Source: an uncultured Roseobacter sp. (GTDB taxonomy: Bacteria; Pseudomonadota; Alphaproteobacteria; Rhodobacterales; Rhodobacteraceae). From it: 64,000 nt of DNA. Made by a program: the position numbers and the translations under genes. This document shows positions 36,417 through 43,614 of this stretch, one piece after another. The stretch covers positions 124,001 through 188,000 of the forward strand of contig NZ_CANMNK010000002.1 of assembly GCF_947499265.1 (NCBI RefSeq). The letters run 5' to 3'. The notes beneath the pieces were generated by a model. The model saw only the letters and a list, made by a program, of their open reading frames with translations. It was not told where the DNA came from and made no database searches. The number at the start of each line of letters is the position of its first letter. Within the stretch, counting starts at the first letter, position 1.

Positions 36417-36530
36417 ATGTCCGAATTCATCCTTAGAATATTCAGAAATCTGTTTGCTCAGCCGCAGCAAGAAACACTGCTGATCCCAGTGCGCGTAGAA
36501 GAAAAGCGCAAGCTGTATACGCGCCGCTAA
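36417..36530 (+). CDS. Small 37-residue protein with strong ribosome binding site
   Basis: A 37-codon frame, MSEFILRIFRNLFAQPQQET followed by LLIPVRVEEKRKLYTRR. It is preceded by AAAGGAGAG at ideal distance, the best Shine-Dalgarno in this region. The N-terminal half is amphipathic (hydrophobic/Arg), the C-terminal half is basic. It stands alone between the small membrane gene and mmcB. Function unknown; a membrane-associated or RNA-linked small protein is possible. Confidence 0.6.
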   Translation: MSEFILRIFRNLFAQPQQETLLIPVRVEEKRKLYTRR

Positions 36531-36616
36531 GCCGCGCATCTGCCGAGTATTGAACGTTTTGAAAGCGGGTCGGTGTGACGGGCCCGCTGCAGCCGTCTTG
36601 GTATTTATTCCCGAGG

Positions 36617-36632
36617 ACCTGTATATACAGGT
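36617..36632. promoter_or_regulatory. Perfect 16-bp palindrome ACCTGTATATACAGGT
   Basis: A fully symmetric 16-mer. Its half-sites ACCTGTA / TACAGGT equal those of the classical lux box, but the site is shorter than the usual 18-20 bp. It could bind a LuxR-type or other dimeric regulator. It lies about 205 bp upstream of mmcB and about 87 bp after the 37-codon gene, so its target is unclear. Confidence 0.4.
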
Positions 36633-36810
36633 GGGCGCCAGGTAACCAGGCCAGGGCCAGGACAGAGCCAGCTCCCTCGGATTTGCTTAAGGCCACTGGA
36701 ATGTAACCAGTCACGCGAAGAGCAGCACCCGTCACCCACCCCACTTAAGTTCACCACCTGACCTCGGCAAGGGGCAAAACGACGACAGCGGATGATTATC
36801 CTTGCACGAT

Positions 36811-36825
36811 GTTCATGATATGTTC
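36811..36825 (+). promoter_or_regulatory. LexA (SOS) box upstream of mmcB
   Basis: GTTC-N7-GTTC (GTTCATGATATGTTC), the exact alphaproteobacterial LexA consensus, ending 11 nt before the mmcB start codon. MmcB homologues are DNA-damage inducible in Caulobacter, so LexA repression is expected here. Confidence 0.8.
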
Positions 36826-36836
36826 ATATTTGCGAC

Positions 36837-37295
36837 ATGTCACATGATGATCTGCAGAATTTCCAACCGGGCCAGCTGTTGGCGCGTGGCGCGGCACGTC
36901 TGCTGACAAGTTATGGGTTTGTCAGTGTTGAAGAGCTGATCCCCTCCCGCGGCCTGCGGGTGGACCTGATGGGCCTGGGGCCCAAAGGCGAGGTCTGGAT
37001 CATCGAATGCAAATCGAGCCGCGCGGATTATCAGTCCGATCACAAATGGCAGGGGTATCTGGACTGGTGCGACAGGTTTTTCTGGGCGGTTGACGCGCGT
37101 TTTCCAACCGACCTTTTGCCCGATGAGACCGGGTTGATCATCGGCGACGCCTATGGTGCGGAAATCATCCGCATGGGGCCGGAAGACAAACTGCCCGCGC
37201 CGCGGCGCAAATCCATGGTGCAGAAAGTGGCGGTGACCGCAGCGCGGCGCCTGCAGGTTTTGCGCGATCCGGAGGCGGGCGCGGATAGGGGTTAG
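36837..37295 (+). CDS. mmcB: MmcB family DNA repair protein
   Basis: A 152-residue protein of the MmcB family (a PD-(D/E)XK-type nuclease fold) linked to mutagenic DNA damage tolerance in alphaproteobacteria. The core RVDLMGLGPKGEVWIIECKS shows the Asp and Glu-x-Lys of the nuclease motif. The ATG at 36837 sits only 11 nt after a LexA box and has no strong ribosome binding site. The end overlaps the convergent small gene by 4 bp. No imuA-imuB-dnaE2 genes are nearby. Confidence 0.88.
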   Translation: MSHDDLQNFQPGQLLARGAARLLTSYGFVSVEELIPSRGLRVDLMGLGPKGEVWIIECKSSRADYQSDHKWQGYLDWCDRFFWAVDARFPTDLLPDETGLIIGDAYGAEIIRMGPEDKLPAPRRKSMVQKVAVTAARRLQVLRDPEAGADRG

Positions 37296-37489
37296 CGGCG
37301 GCCGGGTTTCATCGCGCGGGCACGGTTGGCTGCGGCAGAGATCTCTTCGGCGATTTCATCTGCGTCATCAGGTGAAAAATCCATCGGGATTTCAGCGCCA
37401 CCCGCTTCGACATAGATCCGCACCATACCCTTGTCCGTCGGGCCAATTTGAAGATTTGCCTCAATGTCGCTTTCGGTATCGATGCCCAT
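37292..37489 (-). CDS. Small acidic protein (DUF6324-like)
   Basis: A 65-residue acidic protein, MGIDTESDIEANLQIGPTDK at the start, then VRIYVEAGGAEIPMDFSPDD, then an Ala-rich helix. I relate it to the short rhodobacterial DUF6324 family with moderate certainty. AGGAGAG lies just before the ATG at 37489. It is convergent with mmcB (4-bp overlap) and divergent from the GNAT gene at 37571. The longer frame to 37720 would be a shadow of that GNAT gene. Confidence 0.72.
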   Translation of the reverse strand: MGIDTESDIEANLQIGPTDKGMVRIYVEAGGAEIPMDFSPDDADEIAEEISAAANRARAMKPGRR

Positions 37490-37570
37490 GTCTGCTCTCC
37501 TCAGGTAAGTGCAGGCATCGCTAGCGTGCGTGACCTTGAAACACAAGCCGGCATGCGCTTTTGTGGCCGG

Positions 37571-38053
37571 ATGGATCACATCAAGATACGCAATTTCACC
37601 TCGGCCGACTGGGATTGGCTGGTGACACAGCATGGCACGCTCTATGCAAAATCCGAAGGGTTCGATGACAGTTTCGGCAGTCTGGTGGCGGAGATTTTGG
37701 ATGATTTCATCGCTGGGCATGACCCAAGTGTCGAAGCCGGTTGGATCGCGGAGGAGAACGGCCAGCGGCTGGGGTCGATTTTCTGCGTCCGGCTGACCGA
37801 AACGACGGCAAAACTGCGCTTGTTTCTGTTGGTGCCGGAAGCGCGCGGCAAGGGGCTGGGCAAGCGACTTTTACAGACCTGTATGAGCTTTGCGAAGGAT
37901 CGCGGCTACGCTGACATGCAGCTTTGGACCCATGAAAGCCACGCGGCGGCCTGCGCGCTTTACAAATCGACCGGGTGGCAGATGATCGGCAGCAAACCGG
38001 TGCATTCATTTGGCCAGAATCTGGTGGAACAGAGCTGGACCTATCGCTTCTAA
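37571..38053 (+). CDS. GNAT family N-acetyltransferase
   Basis: A 160-residue acetyltransferase. The acetyl-CoA-binding loop LLVPEARGKGLGKRLLQ (RGxGLG pattern) and the final ALYKSTGWQMIG motif are clear. The substrate is unknown. The start at ATG 37571 (MDHIKIRNFTSADWDWL) fits similar proteins; ATG 37553 is an alternative and neither has a good ribosome binding site. It ends 43 bp before tRNA-His. Confidence 0.88.
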   Translation: MDHIKIRNFTSADWDWLVTQHGTLYAKSEGFDDSFGSLVAEILDDFIAGHDPSVEAGWIAEENGQRLGSIFCVRLTETTAKLRLFLLVPEARGKGLGKRLLQTCMSFAKDRGYADMQLWTHESHAAACALYKSTGWQMIGSKPVHSFGQNLVEQSWTYRF

Positions 38054-38096
38054 GCCCCTTGCAATCTGCAGGTCGGGCGGATAAATCGAGCGTAGT

Positions 38097-38173
38097 GCCG
38101 CCTTAGCTCAGTAGGTTAGAGCGCCTGATTGTGGATCAGGAGGTCCCCCGTTCGAGCCGGGGAGGTGGTACCA
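38097..38173 (+). tRNA. tRNA-His (GTG), lacking G-1, with A73
   Basis: A 77-nt tRNA: acceptor GCCGCCT/AGGTGGT, D-stem GCTC/GAGC, anticodon stem CCTGA/TCAGG with loop TTGTGGA (anticodon GTG), T-arm CCCCG-TTCGAGC-CGGGG, discriminator A73 and an encoded CCA. The base at -1 is T, not G. Loss of G-1 and A73 instead of C73 marks the Rhodobacterales/Rhizobiales/Caulobacterales clade, which uses a divergent histidyl-tRNA synthetase. The acceptor stem has two G-T pairs. Confidence 0.95.
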
Positions 38174-38185
38174 CTCAAAAACGCA

Positions 38186-38503
38186 TTAGTCGGTCGGATT
38201 GATGGCAATGCTTTGCCGCAGCTGGCCGGTGACCCTGTCAAAGATCAGGATTTCATCCGCATCCGTCGTGATTGCAAACCAATCTGGCCCTTGGGTGAAG
38301 GAAACGGGCCGCGCGTCTCCGGGCAGGGTGATCTCGGAGGGCAATGTCGGCGGGCGATCATTGAAGCGGATGACAATCAGCGCGATGATCAGTAGAAGAC
38401 CGCCAATCATCGTTGCGGTCAGCACCGTCACCAATCGTCTCAGAAAGCGCAGGTTTGCGGGTTCTGCCACCTCTTCTTCGGGCTTCATTTCGGAATTACG
38501 CAT
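38186..38503 (-). CDS. Single-pass membrane protein (DUF6476-like)
   Basis: A 105-residue protein: acidic N-terminus (MRNSEMKPEEEVAEP), one membrane helix at about residues 22-44 (RLVTVLTATMIGGLLLIIAL), and a periplasmic beta-rich tail (GPDWFAITTDADEILIFD). I relate it to the rhodobacterial DUF6476 family with moderate certainty. It is divergent from rluD, and the two start codons overlap by two bases in the sequence CATG. Met6 is an alternative start. Confidence 0.7.
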   Translation of the reverse strand: MRNSEMKPEEEVAEPANLRFLRRLVTVLTATMIGGLLLIIALIVIRFNDRPPTLPSEITLPGDARPVSFTQGPDWFAITTDADEILIFDRVTGQLRQSIAINPTD

Positions 38504-39536
38504 GCCGCACCGCCAAATCCACTTCATCATCGACGAAACACCGCCGCAGCGTCTTGATAAGGCGCTTGCGCGGGATGTGCCAGCGGAGGCTGCATTGTCG
38601 CGCACCCGTCTGGGCCGTCTGATCGCGGATGGTGCCGTGTCTGTGGCGGGGGATGTGGTCACCGACCCCAAGGCGCGCGTGCAGGCGGGGGCAGCGGTGG
38701 TGATTGAGGTCGAAGAGGCGCAAGAGAGCCATATTCTGCCTGAAGACATCCCCTTGGACGTCGTTTTTGAAGATGATGACCTGATCGTGGTGAACAAGCC
38801 CGCAGGGATGGTGGTGCATCCCGCACCGGGAACGCCTTCGGGCACGCTGGTCAATGCGCTTTTGGCGCATTGCGGCGATGATCTGTCGGGGGTGGGCGGC
38901 CTGAAACGCCCCGGCATCGTGCACAGGATCGACAAGGAGACCTCCGGCCTGCTGGTTGTGGCTAAATCCGACGCGGCCCATCATGGGCTGGCCGCGCAAT
39001 TCGAAGCCCATACGGTGGAGCGATACTACCGCGCACTGGTATTCGGGGTGCCGGATGGCAACGATCCTCGGTTGCGGGGGATTAAAGGGGCAAGCTTCGA
39101 GGCTGGGAACATCTTGAAGATCACCACTCAATTGGCGCGTCACAAGACGGATCGCCAACGACAGGCGGTTCTGTTTCACGGTGGGCGCCACGCGGTGACC
39201 CGTGCGCGTACGGTTGAAAGCTATGGGACGCCGCCGGTACTCGCGCTCATGGAGTGTTGGCTGGAAACCGGACGCACCCATCAAATCCGGGTGCATATGG
39301 CGCATGCCGGTCATGGTCTGGTCGGCGATCCGACCTACGGTGGAAAGCGCAAACTGGCGGCAAAAGCCCTTTCGAATAGTGCCCATGAGGCCATTCGCTC
39401 ATTTGCGCGCCAGGCATTGCACGCCGCGGTTTTGGGGTTTGACCATCCCATCAGCGGCGAAAAAATGCGGTTTGAAGCGCCTCTGCCCGAAGATATGGCG
39501 GCGCTACTGCGCAATTTGCGGAGCGTTTTGACATAA
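38502..39536 (+). CDS. rluD: RluA/RluD family 23S rRNA pseudouridine synthase
   Basis: A 344-residue pseudouridine synthase. An S4 RNA-binding domain (LSRTRLGRLIADGAVSV) is followed by the catalytic domain with HRIDKETSGLLVV, where the Asp is the nucleophile, and by the RTHQIRVHMAHAGHGLVGD motif. Homology best fits RluD (U1911/1915/1917 of 23S rRNA), but RluC-like activity is possible. Start ATG 38502 overlaps the divergent gene's ATG, so its ribosome binding site must lie within that gene. Confidence 0.92.
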   Translation: MPHRQIHFIIDETPPQRLDKALARDVPAEAALSRTRLGRLIADGAVSVAGDVVTDPKARVQAGAAVVIEVEEAQESHILPEDIPLDVVFEDDDLIVVNKPAGMVVHPAPGTPSGTLVNALLAHCGDDLSGVGGLKRPGIVHRIDKETSGLLVVAKSDAAHHGLAAQFEAHTVERYYRALVFGVPDGNDPRLRGIKGASFEAGNILKITTQLARHKTDRQRQAVLFHGGRHAVTRARTVESYGTPPVLALMECWLETGRTHQIRVHMAHAGHGLVGDPTYGGKRKLAAKALSNSAHEAIRSFARQALHAAVLGFDHPISGEKMRFEAPLPEDMAALLRNLRSVLT

Positions 39537-39570
39537 ACAGCAAGCCTGCGTGAGCGCACTGACATGTGAG

Positions 39571-39636
39571 ATGTTAACGCTGGCGCTTTGTGTCAGTCTT
39601 TCTTTAATCGATGCATTGTAATGATTGCGTTAACAT
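39571..39636. promoter_or_regulatory. Paired inverted repeat ATGTTAACGC / GCGTTAACAT upstream of rpoH
   Basis: A perfect 10-bp inverted repeat, 39571-39580 and 39627-39636, each arm containing the palindrome GTTAAC, with centres 56 bp apart. It lies just upstream of the sigma-32 promoter. It may be a pair of operator sites that allow looping; an RNA hairpin is less likely given the 46-nt loop. Confidence 0.45.
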
Positions 39637-39651
39637 TTCCGCGGTCTGCGA

Positions 39652-39679
39652 CTTGAACTGATCGGTTCAGACCCCATAT
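39652..39679 (+). promoter_or_regulatory. Sigma-32 (RpoH) promoter in front of rpoH
   Basis: CTTGAA (39652-39657), a 14-nt spacer, then CCCCATAT (39672-39679), close to the ideal heat-shock promoter (CTTGAA / CCCCATnT). It lies 33 nt before the rpoH start, so rpoH probably activates its own transcription. The -35 box is part of a short inverted repeat, TGAAC / GTTCA (39654-39669). Confidence 0.75.
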
Positions 39680-39712
39680 TCATGTTAAGCCCTTAAACAT
39701 TGGGAGGTGCTC

Positions 39713-40609
39713 ATGGCGAATTATGCGAATCTACCGGCTCCAACACCGGAAGGCGGCCTGAACCGCTATATGCAGGAAATCCGGAAGTTTCCGCTCTTGG
39801 AACCCGAAGAGGAATACATGCTTGCAAAAGCATGGGTCGAGAAGGAAGACACCGCAGCGGCGCATCGGATGGTGACGTCACACCTGCGTCTGGCCGCCAA
39901 GATCGCCATGGGATACCGTGGCTATGGCCTGCCGCAGGCTGAGGTGATTTCCGAAGCAAACGTCGGCCTCATGCAGGCTGTGAAGCGGTTTGACCCAGAA
40001 AAAGGCTTCCGCCTTGCAACTTATGCGATGTGGTGGATCCGCGCGTCGATCCAGGAATATATCCTGCGCAGCTGGAGCCTGGTGAAGCTTGGCACGACCT
40101 CCGGTCAAAAAAAGCTGTTCTTCAACCTGCGTAAGGCCAAAAACCGCATTGGCGCGCTTGAAGAAGGCGACCTGCGCCCTGAGAATGTCGCTCGTATCGC
40201 GACCGATCTTGGCGTGACCGAAGACGAGGTGATCTCCATGAACCGGCGTATGTCCGGTGGGGATGCATCGCTGAACGCCACCGTAGGCTCCGAAGGCGAA
40301 GGGGCCATGCAGTGGCAGGACTGGTTGGAAGATGAAGATGCCGACCAGGCTGGCGATTATGAGACGCGTAACGAGCTTGAGGCGCGTCGTGAGTTGCTTT
40401 CCGAGGCAATGTCGGTGCTGAATGACCGCGAAAAGGACATTCTGACCCAACGCCGCCTGTCTGACAAAACCGTCACGCTGGAAGATCTGAGCACGGAATA
40501 CGATGTGAGCCGCGAACGCATTCGCCAGATCGAAGTGCGCGCTTTCGAGAAGCTGCAAAAGAAAATGCGTGATCTGGCCAAGGAAAAAGGCATGTTGGCC
40601 ACAGCCTGA
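39713..40609 (+). CDS. rpoH: RNA polymerase sigma-32 factor RpoH
   Basis: A 298-residue heat-shock sigma factor. Region 2 (VTSHLRLAAKIAMGYRGYGL; TYAMWWIRASIQEYILRSW) and the RpoH box QKKLFFNLRKAK are intact, as is region 4 (DLSTEYDVSRERIRQIEVRA). GGGAGG lies 5 nt before ATG 39713; a GTG six bases upstream is not preferred. A sigma-32 promoter precedes it and a terminator follows. Only one rpoH copy is in the window; many Rhodobacteraceae have two. Confidence 0.97.
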   Translation: MANYANLPAPTPEGGLNRYMQEIRKFPLLEPEEEYMLAKAWVEKEDTAAAHRMVTSHLRLAAKIAMGYRGYGLPQAEVISEANVGLMQAVKRFDPEKGFRLATYAMWWIRASIQEYILRSWSLVKLGTTSGQKKLFFNLRKAKNRIGALEEGDLRPENVARIATDLGVTEDEVISMNRRMSGGDASLNATVGSEGEGAMQWQDWLEDEDADQAGDYETRNELEARRELLSEAMSVLNDREKDILTQRRLSDKTVTLEDLSTEYDVSRERIRQIEVRAFEKLQKKMRDLAKEKGMLATA

Positions 40610-40629
40610 GCCAATGCCCTTTCATCATC

Positions 40630-40661
40630 AACCCGCCGACGCAAGTCCGCCGGGTTTTTTT
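40630..40661 (+). terminator. Intrinsic terminator after rpoH
   Basis: An AACCCG / CGGGTT outer stem with an imperfect inner stem, followed by a run of T (40651-40661), 20 nt past the rpoH stop. Confidence 0.75.
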
Positions 40662-41008
40662 ACGCCCGCGAAATTGTCTTTCAATGAAAGCGCACTGCAG
40701 GGCAAAGGAGCATAGTCTTACGGCGTCGTTTCTCATCGACCCAGCAGTGATCCTTGGCGTTCCGCTAGGGGCATTTTATGCCAGCACAACCTCTAGCGTG
40801 GATCGAAACTGGAAAATAAGGTATCGTGATCTGGGGTCATTTTACCCCTGTTTACAATGGTTGAGCCTTGCCGGTGGCGTTTTAGGCCACGGGCAGTGAC
40901 CTTGATAGGCTGTGGCACCGCCCTTTGCGTTCAGCGGGTCGCAGCGCTTTTGGGATACGTCTCAACCCACAGACGACGTTATTTGAAAGATCGAATTTGG
41001 AGAAGATC

Positions 41009-41908
41009 ATGAAAATTGCCCCGATTATTGCCGTTGCCATGGTCGCGTTAATCGCTGCCTATGCGGCCTCGCTCGGATTTGGCAGCCTGTCATTCGAAGA
41101 CAACCTCGCGGAACGCGTGGCCAGTCACTTGCTGGCCCTGACGTTCTTTGCGCTTCTGATCGAACGGGCGGTGGAGGTCATCGTCAACAACAAGTTCATG
41201 GCGCGTGAGCTTAGCGAAAACGCCGCAGTTGTGCGCCTGCAGCGCAAATGCAGCATCCTGCAATCCGCCCTCGATCTGGAGGTGCAACAGCCCGTCCCGG
41301 TGATGACCGATCAGAATGCACTGACGACAGCCAATGAGGCGAAGAATGAAAACATTCACTCTTTGAGGACCCAGATCCGCGAAGCGAAACTGGCAAAAAT
41401 CGCCGCTGATCAAAACGCCATGCCGGATCGCGAAAAAACATCGACGGAGAAGGCCGCTTTTGCCGCAACAACCGCCACGATCCTGGGGGGATTGGTTGCC
41501 CTGACGGGCACAACCGTCCTGGCGGAATTCGTCAAGGTGCCGCAGGAAGCCAGCGGCGCGCATTTCCTGGGGATCTTCAACCAACTGCAGTGCTTTGTGG
41601 CTGTTGATATCCTCTTCACCGCGCTGATCCTTGCAGGCGGCTCCGAGGGTATCCATCAGATCGTCAAAGGGTTTTTGTCAGCCAAGGATGAGTTTTCGCT
41701 GCAAACCTGCGCGGTCTCCCGGCCTCAGTCCTCCATCGCTTCCAACTCGTCGATGAAGCCGGAGATCATCGACAGGCCCTTGTCCCAGAACGCGGGATCC
41801 GAGGCATCCAGACCGAAGGGGGCCAGGAGTTCCTTGTGGTGCTTGGAGCCACCGGCCTTGAGCATGTCGAAATATTTCTCTTCGAAGCCCTCGTCACCTT
41901 CGGCGTAG
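41009..41908 (+). CDS. Hypothetical membrane protein with aberrant 3' end
   Basis: A 299-residue frame. Membrane helices lie at about residues 4-25 and 33-55 and near 155-175 and 195-215 (FAATTATILGGLVALTGTTV; FVAVDILFTALILAGG); a coiled-coil-like section (residues 70-125) lies between. GGAGAAG precedes ATG 41009. After FLSAKDEF the frame continues 70 residues in sequence that is exactly antisense to the 3' end of pepF, with Ser/Pro-rich, non-protein-like composition. The natural stop seems lost, by deletion or by an adjacent rearrangement. Function unknown. Confidence 0.6.
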   Translation: MKIAPIIAVAMVALIAAYAASLGFGSLSFEDNLAERVASHLLALTFFALLIERAVEVIVNNKFMARELSENAAVVRLQRKCSILQSALDLEVQQPVPVMTDQNALTTANEAKNENIHSLRTQIREAKLAKIAADQNAMPDREKTSTEKAAFAATTATILGGLVALTGTTVLAEFVKVPQEASGAHFLGIFNQLQCFVAVDILFTALILAGGSEGIHQIVKGFLSAKDEFSLQTCAVSRPQSSIASNSSMKPEIIDRPLSQNAGSEASRPKGARSSLWCLEPPALSMSKYFSSKPSSPSA

Positions 41909-43545
41909 ACCGCATAGAGCGCATTCACCAGCCCGTCGCCGAAGGCATAGGCGTAGACGTAGAAGGGCGAATGCACGAAATGCGGGATATAGGCCCAGAA
42001 GGTCTCGTACCCCTCCATGAACTCGAAGGCAGGCCCAAGGCTTTCGGCCTGCACCGACATCCACAGCGCATTGATGTCTTCGGGGGTCAACTCGCCCCCA
42101 CGGCGCGCGGCGTGCAGCTTGCACTCGAAATCGTAGAACGCGATCTGGCGCACCACGGTATTGATCATATCCTCGACCTTGCCCGCCAGCATCACTTTGC
42201 GTTGGGCAGGGTCCTTGGCACCATCGAGCATTTTGCGGAAGGTCAGCATCTCCCCAAAAACCGACGCCGTTTCGGCGAGGGTCAGCGGGGTGGAGGACAG
42301 CATCTCACCCTGTTCGGCGGCCAGCACCTGGTGCACACCGTGGCCCAATTCATGGGCCAGCGTCATCACGTCGCGCGGTTTGCCGAGGTAGTTCAGCATC
42401 ACGTAAGGGTGCACGTTTGTCACGGTCGGATGGGCGAAGGCACCGGGCGCCTTGCCCGGTTTGACGGCGGCATCGATCCAGCCCTTGCGGAAAAACGGCT
42501 CCGCGATCTGGCCCATGCGCGGATCAAAGGCGTTATAGGCATCCATCACCGTTTTTTCAGCCTGATCCCAATTGACGATGCGATTGTCTTCCATCGGCAG
42601 CGGCGCATTCCGGTCCCAGACCTGCATCTTGTCGAGGCCCAGCCACTTGCGTTTAAGCTCATAGTACCGGTGGCTGAGCTTGGGGTAGGCCTCCACAACC
42701 GCATTGCGCAGCGCCTCGACGACCTCGGGTTCCACCTGGTTGCTCAGATGGCGGCCCAGTTGCGCCGTCTCCATCCCGCGCCACCGGTCAATGATCTCCT
42801 TTTCCTTGGCCTGCGTGTTGTGCACCCGCGCAAAGGTCTTGATGTTCTCGGCAAAGACCTCTGCCAACTCGCGCGCGGCGGCCTCGCGCTTGGGGCGTTC
42901 GGGATCGGTCAGCAGGTTCAGCGTGCCTTCGATGTTCAGCGCCTCGCCCTCCACCTCGAAGTCCAGACCGGCGATGGTTTCATCAAAAAGCCGTTCCCAA
43001 GCGTCGCCGACCACGCCGAGATCATGCAGGAATTTTTCCAGCTCATCGCTGAGCTGATAGGGCTTCATGGCGCGCACCTTGTCGAAAACAGGTTTGTAGC
43101 GCGCCAGATCGGCGTTCTGGGCATAGAGCCCGTCCAGGTGATCATCAGCCAGCCGGTTGATCTCCAGAGTGAAAAACACCAGCGGGGTGGTGAAATTGGT
43201 GATCTTCTCCTGCAGGTCGGACATGAATTTTGCCCGGTCGGCATCCGTGGTCAGTTGGTAATAGCGCAGGCCCGCAAAGGACATGATGCGTCCCGCGACC
43301 TGATTGATTTTTTCATTGCGCAACACGCAGTCCAGAAACCCGGGCGCATCCAGTTCCGCCAGTTTACCCTCGTAGTCGGCGGCAAAGCTGGCGCAGGCCT
43401 GCTCAAGCCAATCCAGATCGCGCTTTAGCTCCGGCGCATCCTCGCCGGTATAGAGATCATCCAAGTTCCACTCGGGCAGGTCACCCAACGGGCTGGCCGC
43501 CCCTGCTGCATTGGCGTCGCGGACAGGGAAGGGAAGTTGGAACAT
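41725..43545 (-). CDS. pepF: M3 family oligoendopeptidase F
   Basis: A 606-residue zinc metallopeptidase that cuts oligopeptides of about 7-17 residues in the cytosol. The zinc motif LAHELGHGVHQ (HELGH) is clear, as are VTNVHPYVMLNYLGKPRD and the C-terminal Phe/Tyr-rich substrate region. Start ATG 43545 (MFQLPFPVRD) has GAGG upstream; the extra 18 residues to 43599 are unlikely. Last gene of the compact minus-strand run, 69 bp after the amidohydrolase gene. Its 3' end overlaps the frame of the membrane gene on the other strand. Confidence 0.93.
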   Translation of the reverse strand: MFQLPFPVRDANAAGAASPLGDLPEWNLDDLYTGEDAPELKRDLDWLEQACASFAADYEGKLAELDAPGFLDCVLRNEKINQVAGRIMSFAGLRYYQLTTDADRAKFMSDLQEKITNFTTPLVFFTLEINRLADDHLDGLYAQNADLARYKPVFDKVRAMKPYQLSDELEKFLHDLGVVGDAWERLFDETIAGLDFEVEGEALNIEGTLNLLTDPERPKREAAARELAEVFAENIKTFARVHNTQAKEKEIIDRWRGMETAQLGRHLSNQVEPEVVEALRNAVVEAYPKLSHRYYELKRKWLGLDKMQVWDRNAPLPMEDNRIVNWDQAEKTVMDAYNAFDPRMGQIAEPFFRKGWIDAAVKPGKAPGAFAHPTVTNVHPYVMLNYLGKPRDVMTLAHELGHGVHQVLAAEQGEMLSSTPLTLAETASVFGEMLTFRKMLDGAKDPAQRKVMLAGKVEDMINTVVRQIAFYDFECKLHAARRGGELTPEDINALWMSVQAESLGPAFEFMEGYETFWAYIPHFVHSPFYVYAYAFGDGLVNALYAVYAEGDEGFEEKYFDMLKAGGSKHHKELLAPFGLDASDPAFWDKGLSMISGFIDELEAMED

Positions 43546-43614
43546 CAAAGACCTCATATGTGTTTCGCTATACCTAAGGCGCACGTCAGCAAGGGACAAG
43601 CCGGGTGCTGCGGG

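Larger units (their letters stand above)
36531..36836. other. Intergenic region before mmcB
   Basis: This 306-bp stretch holds no clear gene. It contains a perfect 16-bp palindrome (36617-36632), a long-loop repeat AGCGGG / CCCGCT near 36563, and the SOS box before mmcB (36811-36825), both main sites listed separately. Confidence 0.6.

Noticed and set aside
36617-36632. Palindrome as an E. coli-type LexA box
   Set aside because: CTG and CAG halves are separated by 6 rather than 10 bp, and the alphaproteobacterial box is different.
41836-43428. 530-codon plus-strand frame opposite pepF
   Set aside because: His/Arg/Val-rich mirror translation of a well-supported gene.
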